In this document: piece after piece, positions 46,190 through 57,293 of the stretch
Layout of the letters: every line of letters begins with the position of its first letter
How positions within the stretch are numbered: the stretch's first letter is position 1
Source: Oxyruncus cristatus
Lineage: Eukaryota > Chordata > Aves > Passeriformes > Cotingidae
Assembly (NCBI GenBank): GCA_013399855.1
Contig: VXAY01005801.1
Coordinates: 186,001 to 250,000 of the forward strand
DNA: 64,000 nucleotides
Reading direction: 5' to 3'
Position numbers and translations under genes: made by a program
Notes under the pieces: generated by a model
What the model saw: the letters and a program-made list of their open reading frames with translations, nothing else
Told to the model about the DNA's origin: nothing
Database searches by the model: none

Positions 46190-46760
46190 CAGATATAAGT
46201 ATGTTTTAGTACATGTATATTGGTAGACGTAAAACATGTATCATGTACTTTATGTATATATGTAATTTTAAAATGCTTATTCATATATGTATGCATACAT
46301 GTGTATTTTAATAATATAGAGCTATATATTTATTTGTAATAATTATAGCTGTATGTTTTTTAATATATGGCTATATGTAAAATATGTATTTTATCTATTT
46401 AGATATTTTATATTTAACATTCTATATTATGTACTATAAATATATATTATGGTACATAATATATATTGCTATATTAATATATATATTATATGTTATAACA
46501 CATTTTATATAATAGATATTTTATATATTCTATATTCTATATTTTATGTTATAAAACATTGAAATGTTTTTCTAAAAAAGCCACATGTGTAAAATACATG
46601 TGGCTTTTTATAAATATATGTGTGTGTGTGTGTGTATATATATATATGTATACACAAACAAATGATTTATACATTTCTTCTTTAGTTAGATGGAAATATA
46701 CAATCATGGAGAAAATAAACATCATTTTAGCACCTTTCCAGTTCTGATACTATACTGAAA
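46190..46760. repeat. AT-rich island with TG/TA microsatellite
   Basis: Dominated by TATATGTA-like words, with an alternating (TG)n(TA)n run at about 46618-46652. No gene signal. Confidence 0.8.
46575..46609. repeat. perfect 14-bp inverted repeat, 7-base loop
   Basis: 46575-46588 (AAAAAGCCACATGT) is the exact reverse complement of 46596-46609, around the loop GTAAAAT. It is the only GC-containing word in a long AT-rich run and would fold as a hairpin on either strand. Confidence 0.9.
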
Positions 46761-46870
46761 TTAATACATATGTCCACATTTTGAGAGACCTGTTATTGCA
46801 GGTCCCAGAAAGGAGTGGAAACCATCGTTACAAGATGTCTCCTGCTTTCTCTACCCCCTTCCCTTGCCCC

Positions 46871-46945
46871 NNNNNNNNNNNNNNNNNNNNNNNNNNNNNN
46901 NNNNNNNNNNNNNNNNNNNNNNNNNNNNNNNNNNNNNNNNNNNNN
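46871..46945. other. assembly gap (75 N)
   Basis: A run of N directly followed by TA dinucleotide repeats. The gap probably hides more simple sequence. Confidence 0.99.
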
Positions 46946-46994
46946 ATATATATATAAAAAAAAAATATATATATATATATGTATATATATATAC
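46946..46994. repeat. (TA)n microsatellite with A run
   Basis: Alternating TA on both sides of a run of A, bordering the gap. The run of tyrosine and isoleucine codons it yields in any frame is meaningless. Confidence 0.92.
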
Positions 46995-47708
46995 AGGCAC
47001 CCAGACACACACAAACTCTCTCACTGTTACACTTTCCCTGTCCCTTTGGGAAGTCTCCTCCCTGCAGGATCCAAGGCCTGTCAGCTCCTTATTTACTGGG
47101 TTACAAACCCCAGCACAATATCCACCTCCCCACTGGATTGTACCAACCTCCAGGGAAGTATTTTAGGTCCTGTGAAGCTTTTCCTTTCTGGCTGAAGCCA
47201 ACCAGGACATGAGCCCGTGTTCTTGTCGTGTGACTGTGAGGCAAACTGAAGGGAGCATCTCCTGGAATATTATTTTTCTTTGACTTCTGAGCTTGGATGT
47301 TATTTTACCTCCCAGCCTTTCAATCCTAGGGGAGAATTATCCTCCCACTCACGTTTTCCACCAATTTCTCATATATTTTTTGGACGAAATAGGTCACCAG
47401 TAAGTGTTGATGTTTGTCCCTGTCGGAAGAAGTCTTGGCCTGGAACCAGTTTGCTGAATCTTCTCTGAGAATAAGAAATTAGAGCAGAAACTCTGCAGGA
47501 ATTTATAGTCTAGGGAAAACCCATCATTAGATATGGATGTTACACATCCAAACATCCTGGAGAAGTTCAGCTAATGAGACCTCCTGGTTTGGGGGAACTT
47601 TGAGCTTCACTTTGACTTTTTCTTGTTTTAATAAAACCTCTTTCTGTATGAGTAGCTGAGTCATGAACATAAGATGTGTGTACAACAAATGCAATTATAA
47701 CAAATATA

Positions 47709-47740
47709 GTTGGATGGGGCTTGGAGCAGCCTGGTCTTAC
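47709..47740 (+). mobile_element. 32-bp CR1 shred
   Basis: Identical to 48356-48387 within the next CR1 copy, including the uncommon ending GCCTGGTCTTAC. Flanking sequence is unrelated. Confidence 0.6.
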
Positions 47741-48337
47741 CTCACCAATGCTTGTCTGTGGTAGATCCACTGAAAATTGCCTGACACATGGCAAGTCACA
47801 GCATCCCCAGATTCCAGCTGCTGTGGATTTTGTGCTGCAAACTCATGTGCTCTTACGCTTTTCTTCAGATATTTTAAGCTCAACATGGCATGTTTGGTGC
47901 CGTCCCATGGGAGAAGCTGCTTAGCCATGGAACAGAGGATAAGTCATCCTGGATCCATGCTTTTTGGGCCACAGTAGTTCAATAGCCTATGGATTTAAGA
48001 GAGGAGTCAGTTGCCCAGGTTCCAGGCGACACAAAAATCCTGTAAAGGAAACGTGGAGCTTTGGGGGCGGTCAGGGCCATACCTCTGGTGCCAGCTCAGT
48101 TAAGCTGAGTTTAGCTTGCTTGGACAGGATTGTCCACACAATACCTTCCTTATCCTTCCTAATGTAGCAGTAACGAGTCCATGGTGGGATCTTGCCTCTC
48201 TGGGTGCTTCCAGACCTCTACGGGAGGAAATCAGATCATTGCAGAGAAAAAACCAGCATTATATGTGGCTTCCAAATAACCTTTCTTTTGGTGTCCTTTT
48301 AAAATGGGTATCAATAATCACACTATCCTGTTTCTCT

Positions 48338-48472
48338 GGAAGTGTCCAGGGCCAGGTTGGATGGGGCTTGGAGCAGCCTGGTCTTACGGAAGGTGTCCCT
48401 GCCCGTGGCAGGGGGTGGAACGAGATGGGCTTTAAGATCCTTCCATCCCAAACCATTCCATGATTCTATGAG
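48338..48472 (+). mobile_element. CR1 LINE 3' tail
   Basis: Sense CR1: GAAGTGTCCAGGGCCAGGTT, GAAGGTGTCCCTGCCCGTGG, ending CCATTCCATGATTCTATGAG. Confidence 0.91.
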
Positions 48473-48750
48473 TCATTTTCCTCAGCATTTGTTCCTATAG
48501 GAATATTTTATTTTTAGGGACTCTGGTACCTCTGTGCAAAGAGCACTAGCTCGTTGCAGCACTTACTCTGAAGTCACACAATGGGTAAGTTTGTAGCCTT
48601 TCCCTATAAAACACTGAGGAGACTGATACTTAAACCTGTGTGTGTTGTATTCCCACAGTTCACTGCTCAGTACTGCTGGATATCAGAACTCCTCAGTGAT
48701 TATTAGCCTGCTTGTTATTCTCTCTTCTCATGTATTGCAGCAGTAACAGT

Positions 48751-48925
48751 AATAAATAAATATACATATACATTTAATAAATAAATAGATGAATAAAGTG
48801 CAGCAATAACAAATAGGGGTCCTGTGTTCAGTGCAGCTCTTTTTGTAGTCACCTGTAGATCACTAGGTTGTTAAATTAAATTAATATATAAATAAATGTT
48901 AAATAAATTAATAACTAGGTTGTTA
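48751..48925. repeat. AATA-rich simple sequence, two patches
   Basis: AATAAATAAATA-type runs at about 48751-48799 and 48875-48925. Confidence 0.8.
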
Positions 48926-49125
48926 TTTTAATCCTAAATTGTCCAAGTGGAAAACATTAGTGATTGGCTCATGTTTTTTTTATCAGCCTTTACCAACGTA
49001 AAACCTAAAGGGCTTATTAACCTGCTCAAAGGGAAACCTTGGTGTGGCACGAAGTGGAGGAGCGGAAGTGCTTGTGAATCGCTGTCAGCCGCTGTGGTGA
49101 CGTGTTTGGGTTTCTTTTGTTACAG

Positions 49126-49219
49126 TTCTGGGCTGCTGACCCTGGGAAAACCCTTGGACAGGGAAAGCACCGACCGCTACATCCTGATTGTCACGGCCTC
49201 GGACGGCAGACCCGACGGG
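49126..49219 (+). CDS. PCDH15: PCDH15 exon: EC6, second part
   Basis: This exon has 94 bases. The first T completes a split serine codon, and 31 full codons follow, ending in phase 0 before GTGAGT. The product is [18 protein letters not shown] followed by [13 protein letters not shown]. The LDRE motif at 49154-49165 and TASDG near the end are the canonical calcium-ligand motifs of a cadherin repeat, in contrast to EC5, which lacks LDRE. It is strongly conserved against the remembered mammalian sequence. Confidence 0.95.
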
Positions 49220-49459
49220 GTGAGTGTCCTGGGAGAGCTGAGGAGAACGGGCTGTGCTGCTGGGCGGTGGGGTGCAGCTGATTGCAGTGTCTGTGGTGTG
49301 GGCCTTGACCAAATATATCTGTAGTCTGCAGCACTTTTCCTTGATCTCCAAAAGGTTTGTGTGGGTAAAGCCTGCGTGTCACTGAGTGACGGCCATTGAT
49401 CATGAAACAAAGGGATTTAGGGAGTGTCCAAAGGAGGGAGACGAAGATGGGGAAGGGCA

Positions 49460-49614
49460 CTGGAGGGTGTTGCCGGTGCGTCATTGCCCATCTGGAGGTT
49501 GTTCTGTCGTCAAGGGGCAGTTTTTCTCACCCAACAGATCCCTGCTGCTCAAAAGGAAATAAAGTCCCATATTTTTGGTTCTTTTCCTGAAGGTTCCTGA
49601 GGATGGGGTCTAGA
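49460..49614 (+). repeat. 5' flank of a block duplicated at 10228-10384
   Basis: Near-identical to the sequence before the CR1 copy at 10385, with an offset of about 39.2 kb and the same orientation. Only scattered single-base differences are seen by eye. Confidence 0.72.
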
Positions 49615-50027
49615 GGGGAAGCCGTGTGAGGACACTGAGGGCACTTGGGGTGTTCAGCTGGAGCAGAGGAGACTGAGGGGAGACCTCAGTGCAGTTCCAA
49701 CTTGCTGGGCAGGGGCAGAGGAGGGGCAGGACTGAGCTCTGCTCTGGGGGAACCAGGGACAGCACCCAGGGAAGGGCTGGAGCTGTGCCAGGGCAGGGTC
49801 AGGTTGGATCTCAGGACAAGGTTCTTCCCCCAGGCATGGTTGGGCACTGACCAGGCTCCCCAGGGCAGTGGGCACAGCCCCAAGGCTGCCAGAGCTCCAG
49901 GAGGGTTTGGATGATCCTCTGGGGCACAGGGTGGGACTCCTGGGGATGGACCTGTGCAGGGCTGAGGGTTGGACTGGATGGTCCTTGGGGGTCCCTTCCA
50001 GCTCAGCACATTCTGTGATTCTGTGAT
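49615..50027 (+). mobile_element. CR1 LINE 3' end, second subfamily
   Basis: Sense CR1: GAGGACACTGAGGGCACTTG, GCTGTGCCAGGGCAGGGTCA, GGGCACTGACCAGGCTCCCC, CCCTTCCAGCTCAGCACATT, ending CTGTGATTCTGTGATT. It is better preserved at the tail than its partner at 10385. Confidence 0.92.
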
Positions 50028-51506
50028 TTTACTGCTTCTTTGTGTTATTCATCAACAAGAGCCACCACAGTCGAGGTTTTCTGCATTCAGATGTGTTCAT
50101 CCTCTAGATATTTCTTCTCCGTGCCGTTAAATACCTGGTCTTCCTTCCCTTCTCTACAGGTGTGGGCAGCTGTATTAGAGATTAGTACTTTATCCAGCCA
50201 AAGGCACTGGCTTTTTCCAAAATTCCAGATGAGAGCACAGTCCAGCTCTCAAGAACAATCTGCAAAAGTGCCTGTGTCCCTTTCTGTAAAAAATAACGAT
50301 ATTTATCATATATTTATCATATATTTATTTATTTCATAAAAGACCTCCAGGGTGACCCTGCAATTAAACCCACAGACTGCAGCTCACACTTGTGCTTAGT
50401 ACAACAAAATTGTGGTTTTTTTCAATTTCCAAATAAAATGAGGGGCTATTTAAGGGTATGTATTTATTGATCAAGCAGAGGCAATGGAATTAGTTTTCCT
50501 GAAAGTTTGCTGCTGGACTGTGGGGGGTACATGGGAGTGCAGCAGCTATGCCATGGCATAACAGCACAGATGGAGAGGACCTTGATGTTGTGGTGTGCAA
50601 GGGCAGAGCTAAAAGAGTATCTGTAGTAATGAACAAATAATGTGGATACATGATCTGGGCTGTTCTAGAAGGCAGTGCTCAGCTTTGAGATTGAAACAGA
50701 GGCATCTCTGACATGTGGCTACAGAGTGATCCTGAAGGCTCTATGATTTGGACCTTTGCTCACCCTGTGCTCACCACAGCAGAAAATCTTTTTCTCTTTT
50801 CTGTCTTGTGCTTTTTCCCCTATTTTAGCTTCTTCAGCTCACAAGGTTTGCCTTCTGGCTCAGTATTTACTCAAAATATCTCTTTCCTTAAGCAAATATT
50901 GAGAAAGTTTAGAGCCTTTCTACAATTTTGTGGCAACATGGAGTAATTATAGGAGAGCCTGCACCTTTTCCATTAGAAATCTGGTTATAGTTGTCTTTGG
51001 AAATCTGTTACTTGTAAATTACTCTCCATTCCTGAGAGCTCTGAATTCAGTTGTTTTAATCTCGAACTTCCAGCTGTGAAATCTGAAGATGTAAATAAAA
51101 GATTTTCACGTTGTTTCAGGCTGTTACACTCCTTAGATACTCTGTGGGGTTTAAAAATGGCAACTGAAAAGATACTTCCTCTTCCTTTCATCTGTGGATT
51201 CCTTTGCTTTGCCCTGGGATTAACTCAACATCTGAATGTTAAAATTAATCAGGAGATAACAGTTGTTTTTTTAACAGAAATCCAGTCAGTCATGGTGGGA
51301 TGGTTACAGAAAATAGTTGTATGTGGGGTGAGAAGTGACTTTGAAGCTCAGCTCTGTAAAACCCACCGAAAATAAGCCGCGGAGGGTTCCATTAATGTTG
51401 TCTCTGAACTATGGCAGGGTTGAATACTGACTCTAACAACAACATCCACTTAAAAAATCCATTCCCTTGCTATCTCATTATCTCCTTTCCTCCCTCAGTA
51501 CCGTTG

Positions 51507-51677
51507 GCAGGGGCTGCCCAGGGAGGTTTGGAGTGCCCAGCCCTGGAGGTGCCCAAGGAAGGCCTGGCTGTGGCACTCAGTGCTCTGGGCTGGGGGACAA
51601 AGGGGGGCATCGGGCACAGGGGGGATCCATGGGCTGGGAGGGCTTTTCCAACCTCAGTGATTCTGGGATGCTATGCC
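51507..51677 (+). mobile_element. CR1 LINE 3' end, G-rich subfamily
   Basis: Sense CR1: GGCAGGGGCTGCCCAGGGAG, GGCCTGGCTGTGGCACTCAG, ending CAGTGATTCTGGGATGCTAT. Confidence 0.92.
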
Positions 51678-52699
51678 AGATGCTTCTCCCTGGAGTTTTG
51701 TACCTGCCTGGTGTGGTGGTAATTGTTCTCTGCGTGGAATTGGGTGTGTCCTCTGTTGCTGTGCTTTGGGCTCCTTATCACCATGTCTTACCTGGCTGTA
51801 GCTGTTGTGTTCTGTTGTGGTACTTTCTGTCAGTGGTGGGGCACCTTTCTTCTTAAAATAGTCCAGCAATATGACTTACTTGCCTGCTTGTGCCCCCAAA
51901 GCTTGTGGTGAAACCAAAGGGGGAAGGGCTGGGCTTGCCAGAATCCCGAACGGCGCTGGATGAGCTTCTTGGCTTTTATTTTACACACAAATGGATGAAA
52001 CAGGGCAGCTCAACCAAACCATTAAATCTCCATGCCTCTTCCATGCCAGGAAACAGTGGGTTTGACTAATTTGCCAGGCTTCCTTGTGTCTTTGCACAAT
52101 TTCCTTGATTTGCAGCTCTTTTGGACGTGCTCCCTGCTGTCTGACAGCTCCTGGCCGGCTGGTACCTTGCCAAGTGTTCTGAGGACAGGGATGCTTGTTT
52201 CAACAAGTCACTGTGATTTCAGGGAGGAACTCTGATTTTTTAACTAGTTTTTTTATCAGGAAGCAACAGTGTCTCTTTAAAAAGAAGAATTGGAAAAAAT
52301 CCTACAATTACAAAACTCCTGCTCCCCACGCCTTGTTCACCTGCTGCTCTTCATCCAGCTTTGCTTTTTCTGAACAATCCCATTTAGTGCCTACGGAAAA
52401 CGGGGGATCTGATTGAATGGCTTGTTTCAGTTTCCCTAGAAATCACAAAATTAATTCCCCAGGCAGGTACAATGTAATTTAAATCACATTAACATATTTT
52501 AGCTGGCGGCATATCCAACCTGATCCCTTTCCATCCAACACTGGGCTGTTTGAAACCAGCTATTAGAGTCAAATATACTCCAAGTGAGCTTTTGTATTCT
52601 GTACAGCCTTTGCTGGATTTGCTTGTTTCTTTAAAATTTGAAAGGCATTCAAAGGGAAAAGACTTTATTAGTGTGTGTAGGGGTTTTGTTGTTATTGTT

Positions 52700-53160
52700 G
52701 TCAGTTAAAATGCAATGAAAGGCTCAGGAGTTGAGATAAGGATGGAGAAAAATCACTCCCTGATCATCACCACGGGCAAAACAGACTGAATTTGGGGATA
52801 TTGATTGAATTTGTTGCCTTCAAAATCAGAGCAGGATGATGAGATGTAAAACAAGGCTTAAAAACACCTTTTCTCCTTCCTGGGCTCTCCCTTCTTCCCT
52901 CCAGTGGCCCAGGGAGATGGGAATGGAGGGGTCATGTTGTTTCTGCTGCTGCTTCCTCCTCAGGGAGAGGAGCCCTTCCCCTGCTCCAGCATGGGGTCTC
53001 TCCCATGGGAGACAGTTCTCCAGGAACCGCTGCAGTGTGAGTTGTTCCATGGGCTGCAGCTCTTCTCCAGCTGCTCCAGTGTGGGTCCCTTCCATGGGGT
53101 CAGTCCCACAGGAACTGCTCCAGTGTGGGTCCCTTCCATGGGGTCAGTCCCACAGTGGGA
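52700..53160. mobile_element. ERV/LTR-like fragment, second copy
   Basis: Shares ordered words with 33940-34450: GATCATCACCACGGGCAAAA, then CAGACTGAATTTGGGGATAT, then GCCCAGGGAGATGGGAATGG and CCTCCTCAGGGAGAGGAG. It is non-coding and ends in the 44-bp repeat at 53073-53155. The family is recalled as avian ERV-associated; the name is uncertain. Confidence 0.5.
53073..53155 (+). repeat. 44-bp tandem repeat, 1.9 copies
   Basis: Unit starts GCTCCAGTGTGGGTCCCTTC and ends CAGTCCCACAG. The second copy starts at 53117 and lacks the last few bases. Confidence 0.9.
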
Positions 53161-53786
53161 AAAATGAAACATTTTTATTGATGTTTCATATTTAACTGAG
53201 TATGTTCAGTCTTTGTAACTTCACCCAGTGATTTTGCTGCAGAAATTGTGACCGGCGCTCAAGATGTTTCAACATCAGTAATAACTTTAAGCTAAACTCC
53301 AAAGAGTTTTAGCCATTATGACATGAAACAAAAGGGGGCATAACTTTGGCTCATGAATTTTTAAATATTAGCGTATAAAATATTGCATTTTAGATGGAAT
53401 ACCCCAGCTGGGAAATGTTGCTCTGCTTTGAAACTGTTGATGCTTTTGGAAAGAAATTTATCCCACACTGCTTTGAAAGTTTGTCTCTCAAGGTGGGGAC
53501 TCTCTTGCCTGTTCAACGTTGTTCTGACAAAACTAGGAGTGTTTTCCTTCATGGAGATAAGCAAGGCTTGTTAGGCATCTCCAGCCCTGACACAATCTTC
53601 TTTGGCCCAGGGAACCGTGCCAAAATGGATCTTTCTTTCCATCCTGGTATCTCCAGGAATCTGGAGGACAGCAGGACACTTCCCACACAAGCTCGTGTTT
53701 CTCCTTGGGAAGCAGCACCAGCCCCAGTCTGCTGGGGAGCAGCGTTTCTTCTGAGTGCCTGTCCCATAATCATGGAGGTACCAATC

Positions 53787-54062
53787 CCACAATCATTAAG
53801 GTTGGAAAAGACCTCCAGGGTCATCAGTACCAACCGTCAACGCAGCACCACAGCCATGTTCACCACTAAACCGTGTCCCCAGGTGCCACAGCCACACATT
53901 TTTTGGGCACTTCCAGGTTTGGTGACTCCACCACTTCCCTGGGCAGCCTCTTCCAATACTTTGCAACCCTTTCTGTGAAGAAGTTTTTCCTAATATCCAA
54001 TCTAAACCTCCCCTGGTGCAACTTGAGGCCATCATCTCTCGTACTGGAGAGGACAACTCCTC
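53787..54062 (-). mobile_element. CR1 LINE 3' end, antisense, older subfamily
   Basis: The + strand reads AATCATTAAGGTTGGAAAAG, ACCTCCAGGGTCATCAGTAC, TCCCTGGGCAGCCTCTTCCA, GAAGAAGTTTTTCCTAATAT and CAACTTGAGGCCATCATCTC. Its divergence and form mark an older CR1 type than the other copies. Confidence 0.87.
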
Positions 54063-54245
54063 ACTACCTTTATAAAGCCACCAGTTACGGGATTCCTGAT
54101 CTTTTAAGAACTGGATAGCCTCAACCGAGGCAGGCCAGCACTGTGTGCCTGCTATAAAATCCATGGGATATTGGACTAGTCCAGAGGATACAATTAGGTA
54201 TCGGCCCTCCTTTTGATCCCTGATGTTCTCTAGGGAAATCTTGCC

Positions 54246-54284
54246 CAGCAGCAGCAGCAGCAGCAGCACCATCATCATCATCAC
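54246..54284 (+). repeat. (CAG)n(ATC)n microsatellite
   Basis: About eight CAG units followed by about five ATC units. Confidence 0.92.
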
Positions 54285-55033
54285 CTATGAAGTCTGTTGA
54301 GCACGTTTTTTTTTTGCATTTGAAGCTCGTTGGTCACCACCCCTTTGTGGTGTTGTTTTTTAATGGCATTTTTTTCCTGCTCCTCTTTCTGTGCCATTAA
54401 CTTGAGGGTCTAAGAGAGGCTGAACAGCGTTGCTGTGGCACTGAGTTAGTTGAGGTTTCTATATTCTCAGCCCCCAAGGGTTATTTCACTACCTGATGAT
54501 GGGTGGTGACAGTCATGTTGACAGCCTTTGACTTTGGGGGACTGCAAATTCCATCAAAATTAATACAGACTTTCATCGAGTACAGCTTTCCATGGAGTGC
54601 TGTGGCCTGTTCCATCACTCTGCCCTGCCTTATAATGCTCTTGATTGCTTACAGTGCTCAGCTATGCTTCCCAAATTATTGTTGTTCTGAGTTATAACCT
54701 GGAGCATTAACAGGCTTGTGGTTTTTCTTGGGGAAATATGACCTCCCACCCATCACTGTTACCAACCTGACACAACAATTAAGGATGCATTAATTGAGTA
54801 GTCAGGAAAATATTTTTATTCCCCTGGTAATGAGCTTTTTGTTGTAGATGGGCAGAATGACATGGGAATGAAAAAACAGCTGTGAAATTGTTTCCACCGA
54901 GTGTGGTGTGTCTGGATGTGATTTCAAGGCAACAATTCCTGTCTTCTCGTTCCAGAGGGAGGCATTGGAATAAATCTGTGTGGCTTTTGTTAGAGGGAAG
55001 ACAAAGCCTTCTGTGCTCTTTATTTTTGGCTTG

Positions 55034-55059
55034 TGTGAGTGTGTGTGTGTGTGTGTCAG
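55034..55059 (+). repeat. (GT)n microsatellite
   Basis: GTGTGAGTGTGTGTGTGTGT-type run of about 26 bases. Confidence 0.87.
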
Positions 55060-55831
55060 TTGTTTTATCCAGGTGAAACAGGAAGCTCTATTTTATTGTC
55101 TTAACGGGGATTGTGTGATTTGAGCGGGATTCAAACTTCCAAGTACAAATGTCCAGTCCTGAAAATGTTCTCCCGGCACTTTGGCAACATGTTCCTGCCC
55201 AAGTCTTGGCAAAGCAGAGCAGCTCAGTGCCAAGCTTATAAAACCATTTGGAAGTTAGGAATTAGGTATTCTTGAAAGGTACCAGTCATCCAGGGAGTGT
55301 TCCCAACCTTCCTTTCTAAAGTGGCTGAAGGAGAGCAGCAACATCGATGTCCCTGGTCACGGTCACTTTGGGCTACTCGGGAATTACTGGCAGGGCTTCA
55401 GATTCCTTTTTATGTCTTAGGAGACTCAACCATCAGGCCTCTACGCTCCATTGGAAGTCCAGGAGGAGCTGTTGTCCACCCAGCTGTCCGGGACACAGTG
55501 CAAGGGTCAGTGCCTGGGGAAGATCAGAGGTGATCTGGCTCTGGGAGGGTTTCTCTGAAAGCCACGAGTCCGAGATCTGCCCCCGTGAACCCGACTGTGC
55601 CCACTCCTTCTGCAGTGAACTCCCTGTGAACCAGTGGGAATAATTGTAGCACTGCAGACCCCAGGACTGATTTGGGACCAGGTATTTCAAAATACCTGAA
55701 AAGCATATTCCTGGCTACAGGATGCAGAAGTCTGGTATTCCCAGAAGGTCATGGGAAGAAGCAACAGATGAAAACTAGTAGTTCCACAGGGAACTGAGAG
55801 AACTGAGAGAACCTAAAGAGGCCTTATTTTC

Positions 55832-56032
55832 TTCCTGGGAGTGTGGTGAGGCCCTGGCCCAGGTTGCCCAGAGAAGCTGTGGCTGCCCCTGGATCCCTGG
55901 AAGTGTCCAAGGCCAGGTTGGACGGGGCTTGGAGCAACCTGGGATAGTGGAAGGTGTCCCTGCCCATGGCAGGGAGTGGGATGGGATGAGCTTGAAGGTC
56001 CCCTCTATCCCAAACTATTCTGTGGTTGTATT
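55832..56032 (+). mobile_element. CR1 LINE 3' end
   Basis: Sense CR1: GCCCAGAGAAGCTGTGGCTG, GGACGGGGCTTGGAGCAACC, GAAGGTCCCCTCTATCCCAA. The last word is shared only with the copy at 58559-58858, so the two are of one sub-lineage. Confidence 0.92.
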
Positions 56033-56940
56033 ATTTGAATTGTGGTTCGTCTTGTAAGTCAGACTTGGGTATTTCAGCCATCTTAAGATCATCAATAATT
56101 CAGAGCATCTTTCTCCCATGACACTGGCATTAATTACCTTCCTTAGAGCAAACAGGTAGCACTAGATGAAGGTAATTTAAACAAAGATTTACTTCTCGAA
56201 TAGCATACAGAGAATTAATTAATTACAGTAAATTTTCTGTTACTCCTTGAAATATTACCTGTCTCTGCTGCCCATCAGTTCCATTATGTAGCAAGAAGAA
56301 AGCACACATGCCTCTCAGGAAATACTGAATGGAGATTTCATCTACAAAAGAGCTTGGATTGAAAAAGACTTCTGCTTGAGTGACCCTTTTGTAATCAGTA
56401 AAACAAGCCTACCAGGAAAATAATATCTACATAGCCTGTTTATTCTGGGCAATTTTAATACCACCTTAACATATTAATTAAATGTAATTAAAGAGAAACA
56501 CTGTCTTTTGCTATTTTCCTGCCAAGTTACGGATTTTATATGAGAAAGCCCTAAAAATTTCAGCTGATGTATAAATTTCAGTGTGCACAAGAACTTGTCC
56601 AGCCAGATTTCCTCATCTTTGAGAGAAGGCTTTTTCTCCCTGTATCAGCTCTTTTATTAGGGCAAGGTTTAGGCGACTCCCACAAATTCCAGTGCTTGTG
56701 CAGCTTAGCATGGATAATATTCCCCATAAAGGCTTTGATTTCATATGCTAAAAGGGAAGGGGTGAACTAAGTAATGCTCATAAAGCAATAGTTTGATCAC
56801 AGTTTTCAGTTAGAGATTTTGAGCAGATTGTAATTCCATTCTGAAAGATGAACTTCTGATTCTTTTGGGGTTAAGAAGCAGATCTGCATCAAGGATGCAT
56901 TTTGAAGCATTTTGCATCCCAAAATAAATACACTCCCATT

Positions 56941-57293
56941 AAGAGAAGGCTCAGGGGGGGACCTTCTGGCTCTGCAACTCCCTGACAGGAGGGGGGAGCC
57001 GGGGGGGGTCGGGCTCTGCTCCCAGGGAACAGGGACAGGAGGAGAGGGAACGGCCTCCAGCTGGGCCAGGGCAGGGGCAGGGGGGACATCAGGAGGAATT
57101 TCTCATGGAAAGGGTGGTGAGGCCTTGGCAGGGGCTGCCCAGAGCAGTGGTTGAGTCCCCTTCTCTGGAAGTGCTCCAAAAACACGTGGATGCAGCGTGT
57201 GGATAAGTGTGGATACGATGTGTGGGTGGGGTTTAGTGCTGGTGCTGCACTGATGATCTGGGAGATCTTTTCCAACCTGAACCATTCTGCGTG
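56941..57293 (+). mobile_element. CR1 LINE 3' end, mosaic of two subfamilies
   Basis: The first half (GGGACCTTCTGGCTCTGCAA to CAGGGGCTGCCCAG) matches the G-rich subfamily at 38345 and 42219. From about 57142 it reads GCAGTGGTTGAGTCCCCTTC, AAAACACGTGGATGCAGCG and GATCTTTTCCAACCTGAACC, like the subfamily at 6451. The switch lies in the shared GGGGCTGCCCAG. Confidence 0.85.

Larger units (their letters stand above)
43605..49125 (+). other. PCDH15: PCDH15 intron (5.52 kb)
   Basis: Phase-2 intron from GTAAGT to TTACAG. It holds a short tandem repeat at 44079-44137, an AT-rich island at about 46190-46760 with a perfect hairpin, a gap at 46871-46945 flanked by TA repeats, a CR1 shred at 47709-47740, a CR1 tail at 48338-48472 and AATA-rich simple sequence at 48751-48925. 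The stretches 43605-44078 and 44138-46189 show nothing I can name. Confidence 0.9.

Noticed and set aside
46793..47195. Tyrosine/isoleucine-rich open frames
   Set aside because: They are translations of TA dinucleotide repeats crossing a gap.
52826..53195. Serine- and tryptophan-rich open frames on both strands
   Set aside because: They are produced by the 44-bp tandem repeat and the ERV-like non-coding repeat. No viral protein motif is seen.
54246..54284. CAG run as a coding polyglutamine tract
   Set aside because: It lies in an intron near a CR1 copy with stops around it and no exon signals. It is a plain microsatellite.
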